Source: an uncultured Eubacteriales bacterium | GTDB lineage: Bacteria > Bacillota > Clostridia > Oscillospirales > Acutalibacteraceae | NCBI GenBank assembly: GCA_900316615.1 | Contig: ONDU01000002.1 | Span: forward strand, 1 to 64,000 | Direction: 5' to 3' | Length of the DNA: 64,000 nt | Shown: positions 1 through 9,198 of the stretch, piece after piece | How positions within the stretch are numbered: position 1 is the first letter of the stretch | Layout of the letters: each line of letters opens with the position of its first letter | Notes under the pieces: model-generated | Told to the model about the DNA's origin: nothing | The model's input: only the letters and a program-made list of their open reading frames with translations | Database searches by the model: none | Program-made: the position numbers and the translations under genes

Positions 1-1
1 G

Positions 2-283
2 CCTGTTGACCTAAGTCAGGTTGTTATTGATGAAAACTGTACTGACCCTATCGGCGGTGTATTCGGTCTTGATGACGAAAAGCCCCTTACAGGCAGCTTC
101 ACTCTTAACGAAACTATAGAGGACAATTCAAACAAGAGTGCTGACGACCTTGATGTTCCTCTGGAGGGAAGCTTTGATGTTGAACCTGCAACAGTTACCG
201 TAAGCGGTAAGTTTGTTGAAAATACAAAGCCTGTTGTTACAAAGGTTGACAACAGCCCGTTAATATCTTTTGAGGAAAACTAA
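2..283 (+). CDS. C-terminal part of an unrecognised acidic protein (5' end outside window)
   Basis: An open frame enters from the window edge and runs 93 codons to TAA at 281-283. The visible part is acidic and low in complexity, rich in Asp, Glu, Thr and Val, with no Cys pair, membrane segment or catalytic motif. It ends with residues ISFEEN. It could be the tail of a surface or structural protein, but no family is recognised. The frame stays open after the stop, and ten bases later an in-frame ATG begins the next small ORF. The two may therefore be one interrupted gene. Confidence 0.6.
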   Translation, partial: PVDLSQVVIDENCTDPIGGVFGLDDEKPLTGSFTLNETIEDNSNKSADDLDVPLEGSFDVEPATVTVSGKFVENTKPVVTKVDNSPLISFEEN

Positions 284-292
284 AAGTTCGAT

Positions 293-406
293 ATGGACAA
301 CATAACAGCGGCAATACTTAACGTAGCTAAGAATAACGCAAATAAAGGCGTATCCTCGGCAAAGTTCGCTGAACAGGTAAAGAAACTACTTAAAAAAAAT
401 AAATAA
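293..406 (+). CDS. Small hypothetical protein, 37 aa, in frame with the preceding gene
   Basis: ATG at 293 opens a 37-codon frame ending in TAA at 404-406. The product begins MDNITAAIL and ends in a lysine-rich tail, KKLLKKNK. It could form one amphipathic helix with a basic end. The nearest Shine-Dalgarno-like bases (GAGGA at 272-276) are about 16 bases upstream, which is too far to be convincing. The frame is the same as that of the upstream protein, separated only by one TAA and three codons. This is either a genuine small gene or the severed C-terminus of the upstream protein. Function unknown. Confidence 0.35.
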   Translation: MDNITAAILNVAKNNANKGVSSAKFAEQVKKLLKKNK

Positions 407-424
407 TAAATATTCAATAAATTA

Positions 425-468
425 AAATTTAAGCCTTGCTTTTTTACACAGCAAGGCTTAAAATTTTT
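425..468 (+). terminator. Rho-independent terminator
   Basis: AAGCCTTGC and GCAAGGCTT form the core of a stem extended by AAATTT/AAATTT-type pairs. A U-run (TTTTT) follows on the plus strand. It closes the transcription unit at the left edge of the window. Confidence 0.8.
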
Positions 469-503
469 CTGTAACATTTATAATATAAAAGGAGATGTTT
501 TTT

Positions 504-1436
504 TTGCTTTTGGATTACTTTTTTACCGTAAGCGAACAGGTTATCATTCTTTTCATACTTATAGGTATAGGATATTTATGCGGAAAGTTCGGGTTTATAG
601 ATGACATCTCTTCCAAACGTATGACAGACATAGTTTTATACATAGTCACGCCGTGTGTTATGATAAACGCTTATCAGATAGACTTCAACCCGGGTATTCT
701 CGCAAACTTAGGAATTACCGCATTATGTGCAATATCGGTACACGTCATCTCAATAATAATTTCGGGAATTGTATTCCGCAAGGGTGACGAAAGCAAAAAC
801 GCTGTACTTAAATTCGGAGCGATTTTTTCAAACTGCGGTTTTATGTCTTTACCGCTCCAGCAGGCTATAATCGGTCAGGAGGGCGTACTGTACGGTGCGG
901 CTTTTATCGGAATATTCAATATAGCAGTATGGAGCTACGGTGTTGTATGTATGAGCGGAGATATAAAAAATCTTTCAATAAAAAGTCTTATTTTTAACCC
1001 CGGTATTATCGGAGTAACAGTTTCGCTTATAATTTTCCTGTTTTCGATAAAGCTTCCCGTTGTTGTGAGAGAGCCTGTAAAATATCTTGCTTCGCTGAAT
1101 ACTCCGATACCTATGCTTATAATCGGATATTATCTTTCAAAAACGCAGATAACCAAGGGTATAAAGGACGGAAAGGCATGGCTTGCTTCGGGACTAAGGC
1201 TTGTTGTAATTCCTGTTATCTGCATTACAGCTATGCTCTTAATAGGAATAAGAGGAAATATACTTATATCCATAGCTATAGCCGCAAGTGCTCCTACAGC
1301 CGCAACTACAACAATGTTTGCCACAAAGTTTGAAAAGGATACGGAGCTTTCGGTAAATCTTGTTTCACTGTCAACCATACTTTCCATAGTTACAATGTCA
1401 TGTATAGTTGCAGTTTCGCAGATGCTTGCACATTAG
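504..1436 (+). CDS. AEC-family (auxin efflux carrier type) permease
   Basis: A 310-residue integral membrane protein with about ten hydrophobic segments in a five-plus-five arrangement, matching Mem_trans/AEC carriers in length and pattern. In bacteria these carriers export or import small organic acids or related anions, but the substrate cannot be read from sequence. Polar helix breaks such as TPCVMINAYQ (first repeat) and APTAATTTMFA (second repeat) fit the family. A frame is open from an ATG at 495, but that ATG touches the Shine-Dalgarno AAAGGAG (488-494). TTG at 504, nine bases beyond it, is the likely start. The gene stands alone between a terminator and a dispersed repeat. Confidence 0.8.
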   Translation: MLLDYFFTVSEQVIILFILIGIGYLCGKFGFIDDISSKRMTDIVLYIVTPCVMINAYQIDFNPGILANLGITALCAISVHVISIIISGIVFRKGDESKNAVLKFGAIFSNCGFMSLPLQQAIIGQEGVLYGAAFIGIFNIAVWSYGVVCMSGDIKNLSIKSLIFNPGIIGVTVSLIIFLFSIKLPVVVREPVKYLASLNTPIPMLIIGYYLSKTQITKGIKDGKAWLASGLRLVVIPVICITAMLLIGIRGNILISIAIAASAPTAATTTMFATKFEKDTELSVNLVSLSTILSIVTMSCIVAVSQMLAH

Positions 1437-1460
1437 ATAAAACTCTGACGTACACAAACC

Positions 1461-1545
1461 ATAAATTTTAGGTCAAGCCTTTTTAAAGGCTTGCGGGTCG
1501 AGGGCAGAGCCCTCGTCAGGATTTTAAAGGGTGAAACCCTTTAAC
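1461..1545 (+). repeat. Dispersed three-hairpin repeat, copy 1
   Basis: This copy has the hairpins AAGCCTTTTTAAAGGCTT, CGAGGGC-AGA-GCCCTCG and AAAGGGT-GAA-ACCCTTT, separated by the short linkers GCGGGT and TCAGGATTTT. It carries the compensated T-A form of hairpin 3, where other copies have C-G. It lies between convergent genes. Confidence 0.9.
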
Positions 1546-1554
1546 GAAAATTAC

Positions 1555-1588
1555 AAAAAGCCCTGATACCGCCAAGCGGTATCAGGGC
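1555..1588 (-). terminator. Terminator of the DUF3592 gene
   Basis: Read on the minus strand, GCCCTGATACCGC-TTG-GCGGTATCAGGGC is a perfect 13-bp stem followed by TTTTTG. The same core GATACCGC...GCGGTATC recurs in the hairpin at 7268-7294, also next to a copy of the dispersed repeat. Confidence 0.85.
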
Positions 1589-1600
1589 AAATTATTTATA

Positions 1601-2035
1601 TTACATACTCTGTCTTTTTGCAAGCAGCACAAATATAAACGGACTTAAACCTATACCAAGTCCTATAAGTGCAAGTACAGCACCAACCACTATGAAAATT
1701 ACAGAACTCGTCATGGTTGCTCCCGTAACATATTCGGGATTTGCGGGGTCATACAATATGCTGACTGTTTCTCCCTCTGTATAGTTTCCGCTTGTGAACT
1801 GCAAAATTTCGTTGTATTCCTTGCCGTCCACCTTGTATTTTACATGTACTGTTTGTGAGTCGCTCTCGTCAGGGTCAGCACTTCTTTCAATTTCTACTCT
1901 TGAAACAACTGCAGAAACCTCGTTGAATGAATTTACCTCTGACAGACTTTTTGTTCCCAAAACAAGAAATAAAATGCCGCCTGCCAGCAAAACTATAGGA
2001 ACTAAAATCTTTGCTATAGGATTATCCATATTCAT
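1601..2035 (-). CDS. DUF3592-type membrane protein
   Basis: A 144-residue protein with an N-terminal membrane segment (about residues 7-30), an extracytoplasmic domain of about 65 residues and a second hydrophobic pair near the C-terminus. The middle contains HVKYKVDGKEY and LYDPANPEYV, the typical pattern of DUF3592 proteins, in which a small beta domain sits between two membrane helices. Function unknown. The start is ATG 2035, nine bases after AGAGG. The frame is open farther upstream, to an ATG at 2068, but that start has no ribosome site. It is a single gene with its own terminator at 1555-1588. Confidence 0.75.
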   Translation of the reverse strand: MNMDNPIAKILVPIVLLAGGILFLVLGTKSLSEVNSFNEVSAVVSRVEIERSADPDESDSQTVHVKYKVDGKEYNEILQFTSGNYTEGETVSILYDPANPEYVTGATMTSSVIFIVVGAVLALIGLGIGLSPFIFVLLAKRQSM

Positions 2036-2125
2036 AACATTATACCTCTTCCCAAATAAATTTATCAAAAAACTGCTCCATTCTCTGTGTTATCGCATAA
2101 GCCTGAAGCAGTTTCAATTATCATA

Positions 2126-3643
<1,518 letters not shown>

Positions 3644-3664
3644 TTATTTCTGGTTATTATATCG

Positions 3665-3693
3665 ATTATAACGATTAAACTACTATTTGTCAA
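3665..3693 (-). promoter_or_regulatory. Sigma-A promoter of guaB
   Basis: On the minus strand, TTGACA, a 17-base spacer and TATAAT. Both hexamers match consensus. Transcription would start about 60 bases upstream of the guaB ATG. Confidence 0.88.
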
Positions 3694-3694
3694 T

Positions 3695-3838
3695 AGTTTA
3701 AGGGCTTCGCCCTTAAAAATCCTGACCAAAGGCTCTGCCTTTGGAAACCGCAAGGGCTCTGCCCTTGACCCGCAAGCCTTTGAAAAGGCTTGACCCTTGA
3801 CCCGCAAGCCTTTGAAAAGGCTTGACCTAAACTTCATG
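3695..3838 (-). repeat. Dispersed three-hairpin repeat, expanded copy 2 (five hairpins)
   Basis: Relative to the standard element, the middle hairpin is present twice, as CAAAGGC-AGA-GCCTTTG and CAAGGGC-AGA-GCCCTTG on the minus strand. The AAGCCTTTTCAAAGGCTT hairpin is also doubled, with its linker. Both middle stems remain fully paired despite different sequence. The copy abuts the guaB promoter. Confidence 0.9.
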
Positions 3839-3870
3839 GTTGTGTAACTCCCGGAATGAGCGTATAAACA

Positions 3871-3911
3871 AAAAGGTGCAGCTTTAAGAAAAAACTTAAA
3901 GCAACACCTTT
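3871..3911 (-). terminator. Terminator of serS
   Basis: On the minus strand AAAGGTGTTGCTTTAAG pairs with CTTAAAGCTGCACCTTT across TTTTTT, and is followed by TTGTTT. It sits 13 bases beyond the serS stop. Confidence 0.85.
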
Positions 3912-3924
3912 CAGAGATTACATA

Positions 3925-5202
3925 TTATTTTATAAATTCCTTGCCACCCATATAAGGACGCAGTGCAGCAGGAATACTTACAGAACCGTCTGCATTGAGA
4001 TTGTTTTCAAGAAAAGCTATTAACATTCTCGGCGGAGCGACAACCGTATTGTTGAGAGTATGAGCAAAGTATTTACCGTTCTTTCCCTTAACTCTTATTT
4101 TAAGCCTTCTCGCCTGAGCATCGCCAAGATTGGAACAGCTTCCTACCTCGAAATACTTCTTCTGTCTGGGCGACCATGCTTCAACATCAATAGACTTTAC
4201 TTTAAGGTCTGCCAAGTCACCTGAACAGCATTCAAGAGTTCTTACGGGAATATCCAGCGAACGGAAAAGGTCTACTGTATTTTTCCAAAGCTTATCAAAC
4301 CATATCCTGCTGTCCTCGGGCTTGCAGACAACTATCATTTCCTGCTTTTCAAACTGGTGTATTCTGTAAACTCCACGTTCTTCTATTCCGTGAGCACCCT
4401 TTTCCTTACGGAAGCAGGGAGAGTAGCTTGTATATGTATAGGGCAAATCCTCTTCCTTATTCATTGTGTCTATGAATTTTCCTATCATGGAATGTTCGCT
4501 CGTTCCGATAAGATACAAGTCCTCGCCCTCAATTTTATACATCATAGCGTCCATTTCTGCAAAGCTCATAACACCTGTCACAACGTTGCTCCTTATCATA
4601 AATGGAGGAACGCAGTATGTAAAACCTCTGTCTATCATAAAGTCACGGGCGTATGAAATAACTGCCGAATGAAGTCTTGCAATATCCCCCATAAGATAGT
4701 AGAAGCCGTTTCCGGCAACACTTCTTGCACTGTCAAGGTCAATTCCGCTGAACTTCTCCATAATTTCTGTATGATACGGAACTTCAAAATCGGGAACAAC
4801 AGGCTCTCCGAACCTTTCGATTTCCACGTTCTCGCTGTCGTCCCTGCCTACAGGAACGGAAGGGTCTATGATATTTGGAATAACCATCATACGCTTTGTT
4901 ATTTCTTCCTGAAGCTTAACTTCTTCTTCCTGAAGCTTTTGCAGAGTGTCAGCCTGTTCTGTAACTTTCTTTTTCATCTCCTGAGCTTCTTCTTTTTTGC
5001 CCTGAGCCATCAAAGCTCCTATCTGCTTTGAAAACTTGTTCCTGTTTGCACGCAGAGCGTCTGCTTCCTGCTGAGCCGCCCTGCTTTTCCTGTCAAGCTC
5101 GATAACCTCATCTACAAGAACAAGCTTGCTGTCCTGAAATTTCTTTCTGATGTTTTCCTTTACAACATCGGGATTTTCCCTTAAAAACTTTATATCCAAC
5201 AT
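3925..5202 (-). CDS. serS: Seryl-tRNA synthetase
   Basis: A cytoplasmic class II synthetase of 425 residues that charges tRNA-Ser (and tRNA-Sec where present). Residues 1-105 form the antiparallel coiled-coil arm that grips the tRNA long variable arm, starting MLDIKFLRENPDVV. Motif 2 is seen as FRKEKGAHG with the following YRIHQFEK, and motif 3 as NNTVVAPPRMLIAFLENN. The start is ATG 5202 with AAGGAG upstream. A strong terminator follows. It lies 51 bases downstream of parB on the same strand and may be cotranscribed with parAB. Confidence 0.97.
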   Translation of the reverse strand: MLDIKFLRENPDVVKENIRKKFQDSKLVLVDEVIELDRKSRAAQQEADALRANRNKFSKQIGALMAQGKKEEAQEMKKKVTEQADTLQKLQEEEVKLQEEITKRMMVIPNIIDPSVPVGRDDSENVEIERFGEPVVPDFEVPYHTEIMEKFSGIDLDSARSVAGNGFYYLMGDIARLHSAVISYARDFMIDRGFTYCVPPFMIRSNVVTGVMSFAEMDAMMYKIEGEDLYLIGTSEHSMIGKFIDTMNKEEDLPYTYTSYSPCFRKEKGAHGIEERGVYRIHQFEKQEMIVVCKPEDSRIWFDKLWKNTVDLFRSLDIPVRTLECCSGDLADLKVKSIDVEAWSPRQKKYFEVGSCSNLGDAQARRLKIRVKGKNGKYFAHTLNNTVVAPPRMLIAFLENNLNADGSVSIPAALRPYMGGKEFIK

Positions 5203-5253
5203 ATAAAATTACATCTCCTTACTTAATATTTGACTTTGTTATATTTGAAATAT

Positions 5254-6144
5254 TTACATATGATTTTTGCCTAAAAGCTGTGCAAGCTCAAAAAGCTCCT
5301 CTTTACTGTAGAACTCTATTTCAAGGACACCTTTGTTTTTTTCGTCACCGGATACCTTTACTTTTCTTCCAAGATGTTCGTTGAGGGAAAGCTCCACCTC
5401 ATCATAATAAGAAAGCCTTTTTTCCTTTTTTACAGGCTTGTCCTTTTTATCCTTGCCGGATTTTTCAGAATCCGCATTGAGCTTCTTTACCATTCTTTCA
5501 AGCTCTCTGACGGTAATTTCCTGCTCAACGCAGATTTCAGCACATTTCATTATATCGTCATAGCTTCTCAGACTTAGCAGGGTTCTTGCGTGACCTGCCG
5601 ATATTTTACCCTTACTTACAAGGCTGAGTATATCCTCTGGAAGATTTAAAAGCCTCAGTGCGTTCGCTATAGCCGGTCTTGACTTGCCGACAATTTTTGA
5701 AAGCTGTTCCTGAGACATACTGTATTCTTCAATAAGCTGCCTGAAACCCATAGCTTCCTCGACAGGAGTCAGATCCTCTCTCTGAAGATTTTCTATCAGA
5801 GCAAATTCCATAGTTTCCTTGTCCGTAAGCTCCCTTATCACAACGGGAACTTCCGTAAGTCCTGCCATACGGCTTGCTCTCCAGCGTCTTTCCCCTGCCA
5901 CTATCTGATAACCGCCGTCCGCTATCGGTCTTACAAGAAGCGGCTGAAGTATTCCATGCTGAGAAATTGACTCTGCAAGCTCGGCAAGTGCCGCTTCGTC
6001 AAATTCACGTCTTGGCTGGGATTTGTTCGGTTCAATTTCCGATATTTTCAGGGTAACGGTACTGCCCGACTCCTCGGGCTCGTTCTCTATGAAAATAGCG
6101 TCAAGACCCTTTCCCAGTCCGCTTCTCTTCAATTTTGAAGCCAT
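5254..6144 (-). CDS. parB: Chromosome-partitioning protein ParB (Spo0J)
   Basis: A 296-residue CTP-dependent DNA clamp that loads at parS and spreads, working with ParA and recruiting SMC to the origin. The N-terminus GLGKGLDAIFIE is the ParA-contact peptide. GERRWRASR is the CTP/arginine-rich motif. The sequence VGKSRPAIANALRLLNLP contains the helix-turn-helix, and the last 60 residues form the dimer domain. A lysine-rich stretch (KSGKDKKDKPVKKEKR) links the DNA-binding and C-terminal domains. The start is ATG 6144 behind AAAGGAGG. It follows parA with a 124-base gap that contains a parS site. Confidence 0.95.
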   Translation of the reverse strand: MASKLKRSGLGKGLDAIFIENEPEESGSTVTLKISEIEPNKSQPRREFDEAALAELAESISQHGILQPLLVRPIADGGYQIVAGERRWRASRMAGLTEVPVVIRELTDKETMEFALIENLQREDLTPVEEAMGFRQLIEEYSMSQEQLSKIVGKSRPAIANALRLLNLPEDILSLVSKGKISAGHARTLLSLRSYDDIMKCAEICVEQEITVRELERMVKKLNADSEKSGKDKKDKPVKKEKRLSYYDEVELSLNEHLGRKVKVSGDEKNKGVLEIEFYSKEELFELAQLLGKNHM

Positions 6145-6222
6145 ATATTTTTCCTCCTTTCTTTACCTGTCATATATTCTCAAATATCCTCAAAAATAAA
6201 TCTTTAAAATTCTTCAGAAGAA

Positions 6223-6238
6223 TGTTTCATGTGAAACA
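6223..6238. promoter_or_regulatory. parS site 1 (variant)
   Basis: TGTTTCATGTGAAACA, one base from the consensus parS TGTTTCACGTGAAACA, in the parA-parB gap. It is a binding site for ParB or the Noc-like paralogue. Confidence 0.85.
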
Positions 6239-6268
6239 TTTTAAAAAGTTTGTAACAAAAATAATTTT

Positions 6269-7033
6269 TTAAGAATTGTTTCGGATTAATTCCCTTGCAA
6301 GTGCCATATATGCAAGGCTTCCCTTACCTGACTTGTCATAATACATAATAGGCATACCAAAGCTGGGAGCCTCCGAAAGCCGTACACTTCTCGGAATAAC
6401 AGTAGCAAATACCTTTCTCGGGAAATACTTCTTTACCTCGTCCACAACCTGCTGAGTTAAATTCAGTCTGCCGTCGTACATCGTAAGCAGAACGCCCTCC
6501 ATATCAAGCTTGCTGTTGTACTGTCTTTTTACTCGCCTTACAGTGTTCATAAGCTGGGAAAGTCCCTCCAATGCGTAATACTCGCACTGAATAGGAACAA
6601 GTATCGTATCGCAGAAGCAAAGTGCGTTGGTCGTAACCAGTCCCAGCGAGGGAGGACAATCTATAATTATATAATCATAGTCACCTCTTACAGGCGTAAT
6701 TCCGTTTTTCAGCAGAGCTTCCCTCTTGGGCTTGGACGCTATCTCAAGCTCGGCAGCCGCAAGATTGATACTCGCAGGAAGTATGCTGAGAAATTTGAAA
6801 TTTGTTTCCAGAATTATATCTTTAACCTCTGTATCATCTACGAGCAGGTCATATGTAGTATATTTTAACTGACTTTTGTCTATGCCAACACCGCTTGTGG
6901 AGTTTCCCTGCGGGTCTATATCGACAAGCAAAGTTTTCTTGCCGTTCGCACCCAGAGCCGCTGCAAGATTTACAGCCGTAGTTGTTTTTCCAACTCCGCC
7001 TTTCTGGTTGGCTATCGCAATAACCTTAGCCAT
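6269..7033 (-). CDS. parA: Chromosome-partitioning ATPase ParA (Soj)
   Basis: A 254-residue MinD/ParA-type ATPase. The deviant Walker A is [15 protein letters not shown] at residues 8-22. The Walker A' region is [14 protein letters not shown] and the Walker B region is [11 protein letters not shown]. It binds DNA nonspecifically as an ATP dimer and responds to ParB; in Bacillus, Soj also regulates DnaA. The start is ATG 7033 behind TAGGAGAT. It precedes parB in the same unit, and a perfect parS site lies 90 bases upstream of its start. Confidence 0.96.
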   Translation of the reverse strand: MAKVIAIANQKGGVGKTTTAVNLAAALGANGKKTLLVDIDPQGNSTSGVGIDKSQLKYTTYDLLVDDTEVKDIILETNFKFLSILPASINLAAAELEIASKPKREALLKNGITPVRGDYDYIIIDCPPSLGLVTTNALCFCDTILVPIQCEYYALEGLSQLMNTVRRVKRQYNSKLDMEGVLLTMYDGRLNLTQQVVDEVKKYFPRKVFATVIPRSVRLSEAPSFGMPIMYYDKSGKGSLAYMALARELIRNNS

Positions 7034-7122
7034 AAATATCTCCTATCTGTTCATAAAATATAACAATAAGATTATAACATCTTTACATATAAAATAAAAG
7101 TACCTGAGAAATATTTTTTCAA

Positions 7123-7138
7123 TGTTTCACGTGAAACA
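7123..7138. promoter_or_regulatory. parS site 2 (perfect)
   Basis: TGTTTCACGTGAAACA matches the consensus exactly. It lies upstream of parA in the parA-noc gap. The whole gap (7034-7437, about 400 bases) has no gene. It holds two parS sites, one dispersed repeat and two hairpins. Confidence 0.95.
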
Positions 7139-7165
7139 ACGTACAAACTCAGAGTTACACAAACC

Positions 7166-7250
7166 ATAAAGTTTAGGTCAAGCCTTTTTAAAGGCTTGCG
7201 GGTCGAGGGCAGAGCCCTCGTCAGGATTTTTAAGGGCGAAGCCCTTAAAC
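7166..7250 (+). repeat. Dispersed three-hairpin repeat, copy 3
   Basis: A standard copy: ATAAAGTTTAGGTC, then the hairpins AAGCCTTTTTAAAGGCTT, CGAGGGC-AGA-GCCCTCG and AAGGGC-GAA-GCCCTT, ending TTAAAC. The terminal GTTTA and TAAAC can pair, closing the three hairpins as an outer stem. Confidence 0.92.
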
Positions 7251-7267
7251 TCCCGATAATTAAAAAT

Positions 7268-7294
7268 CTCAGATACCGCTTGGCGGTATCTGAG
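7268..7294 (-). terminator. Terminator of the noc-like gene
   Basis: A 12-bp stem, CTCAGATACCGC-CAA-GCGGTATCTGAG on the minus strand, followed by ATTTTTA. It shares the GATACCGC core with the terminator at 1555-1588. Confidence 0.7.
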
Positions 7295-7311
7295 CCAAAG
7301 CTTCATTTTAA

Positions 7312-7327
7312 TGTTTCACATGAAACA
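7312..7327. promoter_or_regulatory. parS site 3 (variant, inside a 32-bp perfect palindrome)
   Basis: TGTTTCACATGAAACA differs from consensus by one central base. The symmetry extends outward without a break over 7304-7335 (CATTTTAA...TTAAAATG), making this the most extended of the five sites. Confidence 0.85.
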
Positions 7328-7336
7328 TTAAAATGC

Positions 7337-7374
7337 GTAACAGGCATACAAAATTAAATTTGTATGCCTGTTAC
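7337..7374. repeat. Perfect 16-bp stem hairpin next to parS site 3
   Basis: GTAACAGGCATACAAA pairs with TTTGTATGCCTGTTAC around a six-base loop. No U-run follows on either strand, so it is not an obvious terminator. It lies two bases from the parS palindrome and 63 bases beyond the noc stop codon. It could be a protein-binding or replication-related palindrome. Confidence 0.7.
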
Positions 7375-7437
7375 AGGGGTTTCAGATAAGGAAATGGGTA
7401 TGAGTAGAAACTTGTACGCTTGATTTAATTAACGTCA

Positions 7438-8250
7438 TCACTTTTTGTACGCAGATGACTTCGGAATTTTAACGCTGTATTCTATATATTCATCGTTTTC
7501 TGTTTTATTGCTTACAGCATTTATTCCGCTTGACTTCATAGTATTGAAAGCCTTTGTAAACGTGTTCAGAAAAATTCTTACATCTTTTATTATAAATCTC
7601 TGTGTCTGATTTTTATGCTGTTTTACTTCAATTCCGTTCAAAATATTGTAAACAGACCTTTTTGTTTGTGCTTCATCGAGAGAATCAATTATAATTTTCT
7701 CAAGCATATGTTCTCTGTCTTCCGTTTTAAGCTTCAGCAGTTCTCTGACCTGATTTTCCGAAATGCCGTGTTCGGTTATACTTTTCTGTTCCTCTTCCGA
7801 AAAATTCAGAAGCCTGAGCTTTTCAGATACATACTGCTGGCTTTTTCCTATACGCTTTGCTATCTGATGCTGTGTCAGGCGGTATTGAGATATGAGCGTT
7901 TTTATCGCCTGAGCTTCCTCGAACATATTCAGGTCAGAACGCTGTATATTTTCAATCAAGGCAAAAACTGCGGACTGACCGTCAGAGCAATCCATAACGA
8001 TACATGGAATTTTTTTCATTCCTGCAATATCAGCGGCTCTGAGTCTTCTTTCTCCCGAAATAAGCTCATATTCCACACACGAAAGCTTTCTGACCGTAAG
8101 AGGCTGCAAAATACCGTTCTGAGATATACTTTTCGCCAAAGCATTCAGCTCATCTTTATCGAATATTTTTCTGGGCTGATTTATATTCGGCATTATATAT
8201 TCTATTGGAATATCGGTAAGCCTGTTGAATTTTCTGCTGTCAAACAGCAT
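7438..8250 (-). CDS. noc: ParB paralogue, probable nucleoid occlusion protein Noc
   Basis: A 270-residue ParB/Spo0J-family protein with MPNINQPRKIF, then the clamp motif SGERRLRAAD, then a helix-turn-helix region GKSQQYVSEKLRLLNFS. The second ParB gene, placed beside rsmG-mnmG-mnmE, matches the Firmicutes noc position. Noc binds its own palindromes and keeps the division septum off the nucleoid by associating with the membrane. The amphipathic N-terminal membrane peptide of Bacillus Noc is not obvious here, so a second partition ParB is possible. The start is ATG 8250 with AGAGGCGG at the right distance. A TTG at 8280 is in frame but lies upstream of that site. Confidence 0.75.
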   Translation of the reverse strand: MLFDSRKFNRLTDIPIEYIMPNINQPRKIFDKDELNALAKSISQNGILQPLTVRKLSCVEYELISGERRLRAADIAGMKKIPCIVMDCSDGQSAVFALIENIQRSDLNMFEEAQAIKTLISQYRLTQHQIAKRIGKSQQYVSEKLRLLNFSEEEQKSITEHGISENQVRELLKLKTEDREHMLEKIIIDSLDEAQTKRSVYNILNGIEVKQHKNQTQRFIIKDVRIFLNTFTKAFNTMKSSGINAVSNKTENDEYIEYSVKIPKSSAYKK

Positions 8251-8371
8251 TCTGTCCGCCTCTTTTCTTGATTTCTTCAAAATTATAATACCACTGAGGG
8301 TACGATATTTTTGTCAAAGCAAGTTAGAAGTAAATAAATTGTTTGGCAGAATTTATTTTCAATCAGTCGAA

Positions 8372-8455
8372 ATTTAAGAGCTTCGCCCTTAAAAATCCTG
8401 ACGAGGGCTCTGCCCTCGACCCGCAAGCCTTTGAAAAGGCTTGACCTAAACTTTA
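8372..8455 (-). repeat. Dispersed three-hairpin repeat, copy 4
   Basis: The standard arrangement on the minus strand, between noc and rsmG. Hairpin 3 has lost one pair (AAGAGC opposite GCCCTT on the plus strand). The other two hairpins are intact. Confidence 0.88.
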
Positions 8456-8484
8456 TGATTATATAGATTTAAGCCTTCAATTTT

Positions 8485-9195
8485 TCAAAGCGGCTTCTTT
8501 GAAATTTTAGAGCCGTGTCGCGGATAGGTAAACGGCGTATCGGAAACCTTATCAATTATCACAATGCTTCTGCCGTTGCCGTTAATTCTGAACTGAACTA
8601 TATTGTTAAAGCGTCCACCCAAAATTTTTACGCCCTTTCTTGCTGCGTCCGTTTCTTCCTGAACATTCGGGCCTTTCATAGATATGAACTTTCCGCCCTT
8701 TCTCACAAGCGGAATACAGTACTCACTCAGAACATTAAGGGGTGCAACCGCTCTTGAAACCGCAATATCAAAGCTTTGACGATAGCTTTCATTTCTTCCT
8801 AAATCCTCCGCCCTGCCGTGTATCGTACTTACAGATATTCCGAGCTGTTCGGCAGCCTCGTTCAGAAAAACTATTCTTTTGCTGAGGCTGTCGAGCAGAG
8901 TAATTTCAATATCATCTCTTATTATTTTCAGCGGTATTCCGGGGAAGCCTGCACCTGTTCCGACATCTATTATTTTTGCGTTCTGTTTTATGTTGACGTA
9001 GTGAAGAATAGTGCAGCTGTCCACGAAATGCTTTATTGCTATCTCATTAGGTTCTTTTATTGCGGTAAGATTGAATTTTCTGTTCCATTCGAGCAAAAGC
9101 TGACAGTAAGCCTTAAATTTCGCAAGCTGAATTTCATTCAGTTCAATATCAAATTTATTCATACCGTCAGTCAGTATTTTTTCAAAAGCTTCCAT
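8485..9195 (-). CDS. rsmG: 16S rRNA (guanine-527-N7)-methyltransferase
   Basis: A 236-residue SAM-dependent methyltransferase acting on G527 of 16S rRNA. Motif I is IIDVGTGAGFPGIPLKI, preceded by HFVDSCTIL and WNRKFNLTAI, both characteristic of RsmG/GidB. Later SRAVAPLNVLSEY and GGKFISMKG follow the family order. The start is ATG 9195, three bases after the mnmG stop, so the two are cotranscribed. The C-terminus ends in a short basic stretch (SKISKKPL). Confidence 0.95.
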   Translation of the reverse strand: MEAFEKILTDGMNKFDIELNEIQLAKFKAYCQLLLEWNRKFNLTAIKEPNEIAIKHFVDSCTILHYVNIKQNAKIIDVGTGAGFPGIPLKIIRDDIEITLLDSLSKRIVFLNEAAEQLGISVSTIHGRAEDLGRNESYRQSFDIAVSRAVAPLNVLSEYCIPLVRKGGKFISMKGPNVQEETDAARKGVKILGGRFNNIVQFRINGNGRSIVIIDKVSDTPFTYPRHGSKISKKPL

Positions 9196-9198
9196 AAT

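Noticed and set aside
1461..1545. Repeat copies as CRISPR or terminators
   Set aside because: There is no regular spacer array. Orientation relative to genes is inconsistent, and hairpin 3 lacks a following U-run.
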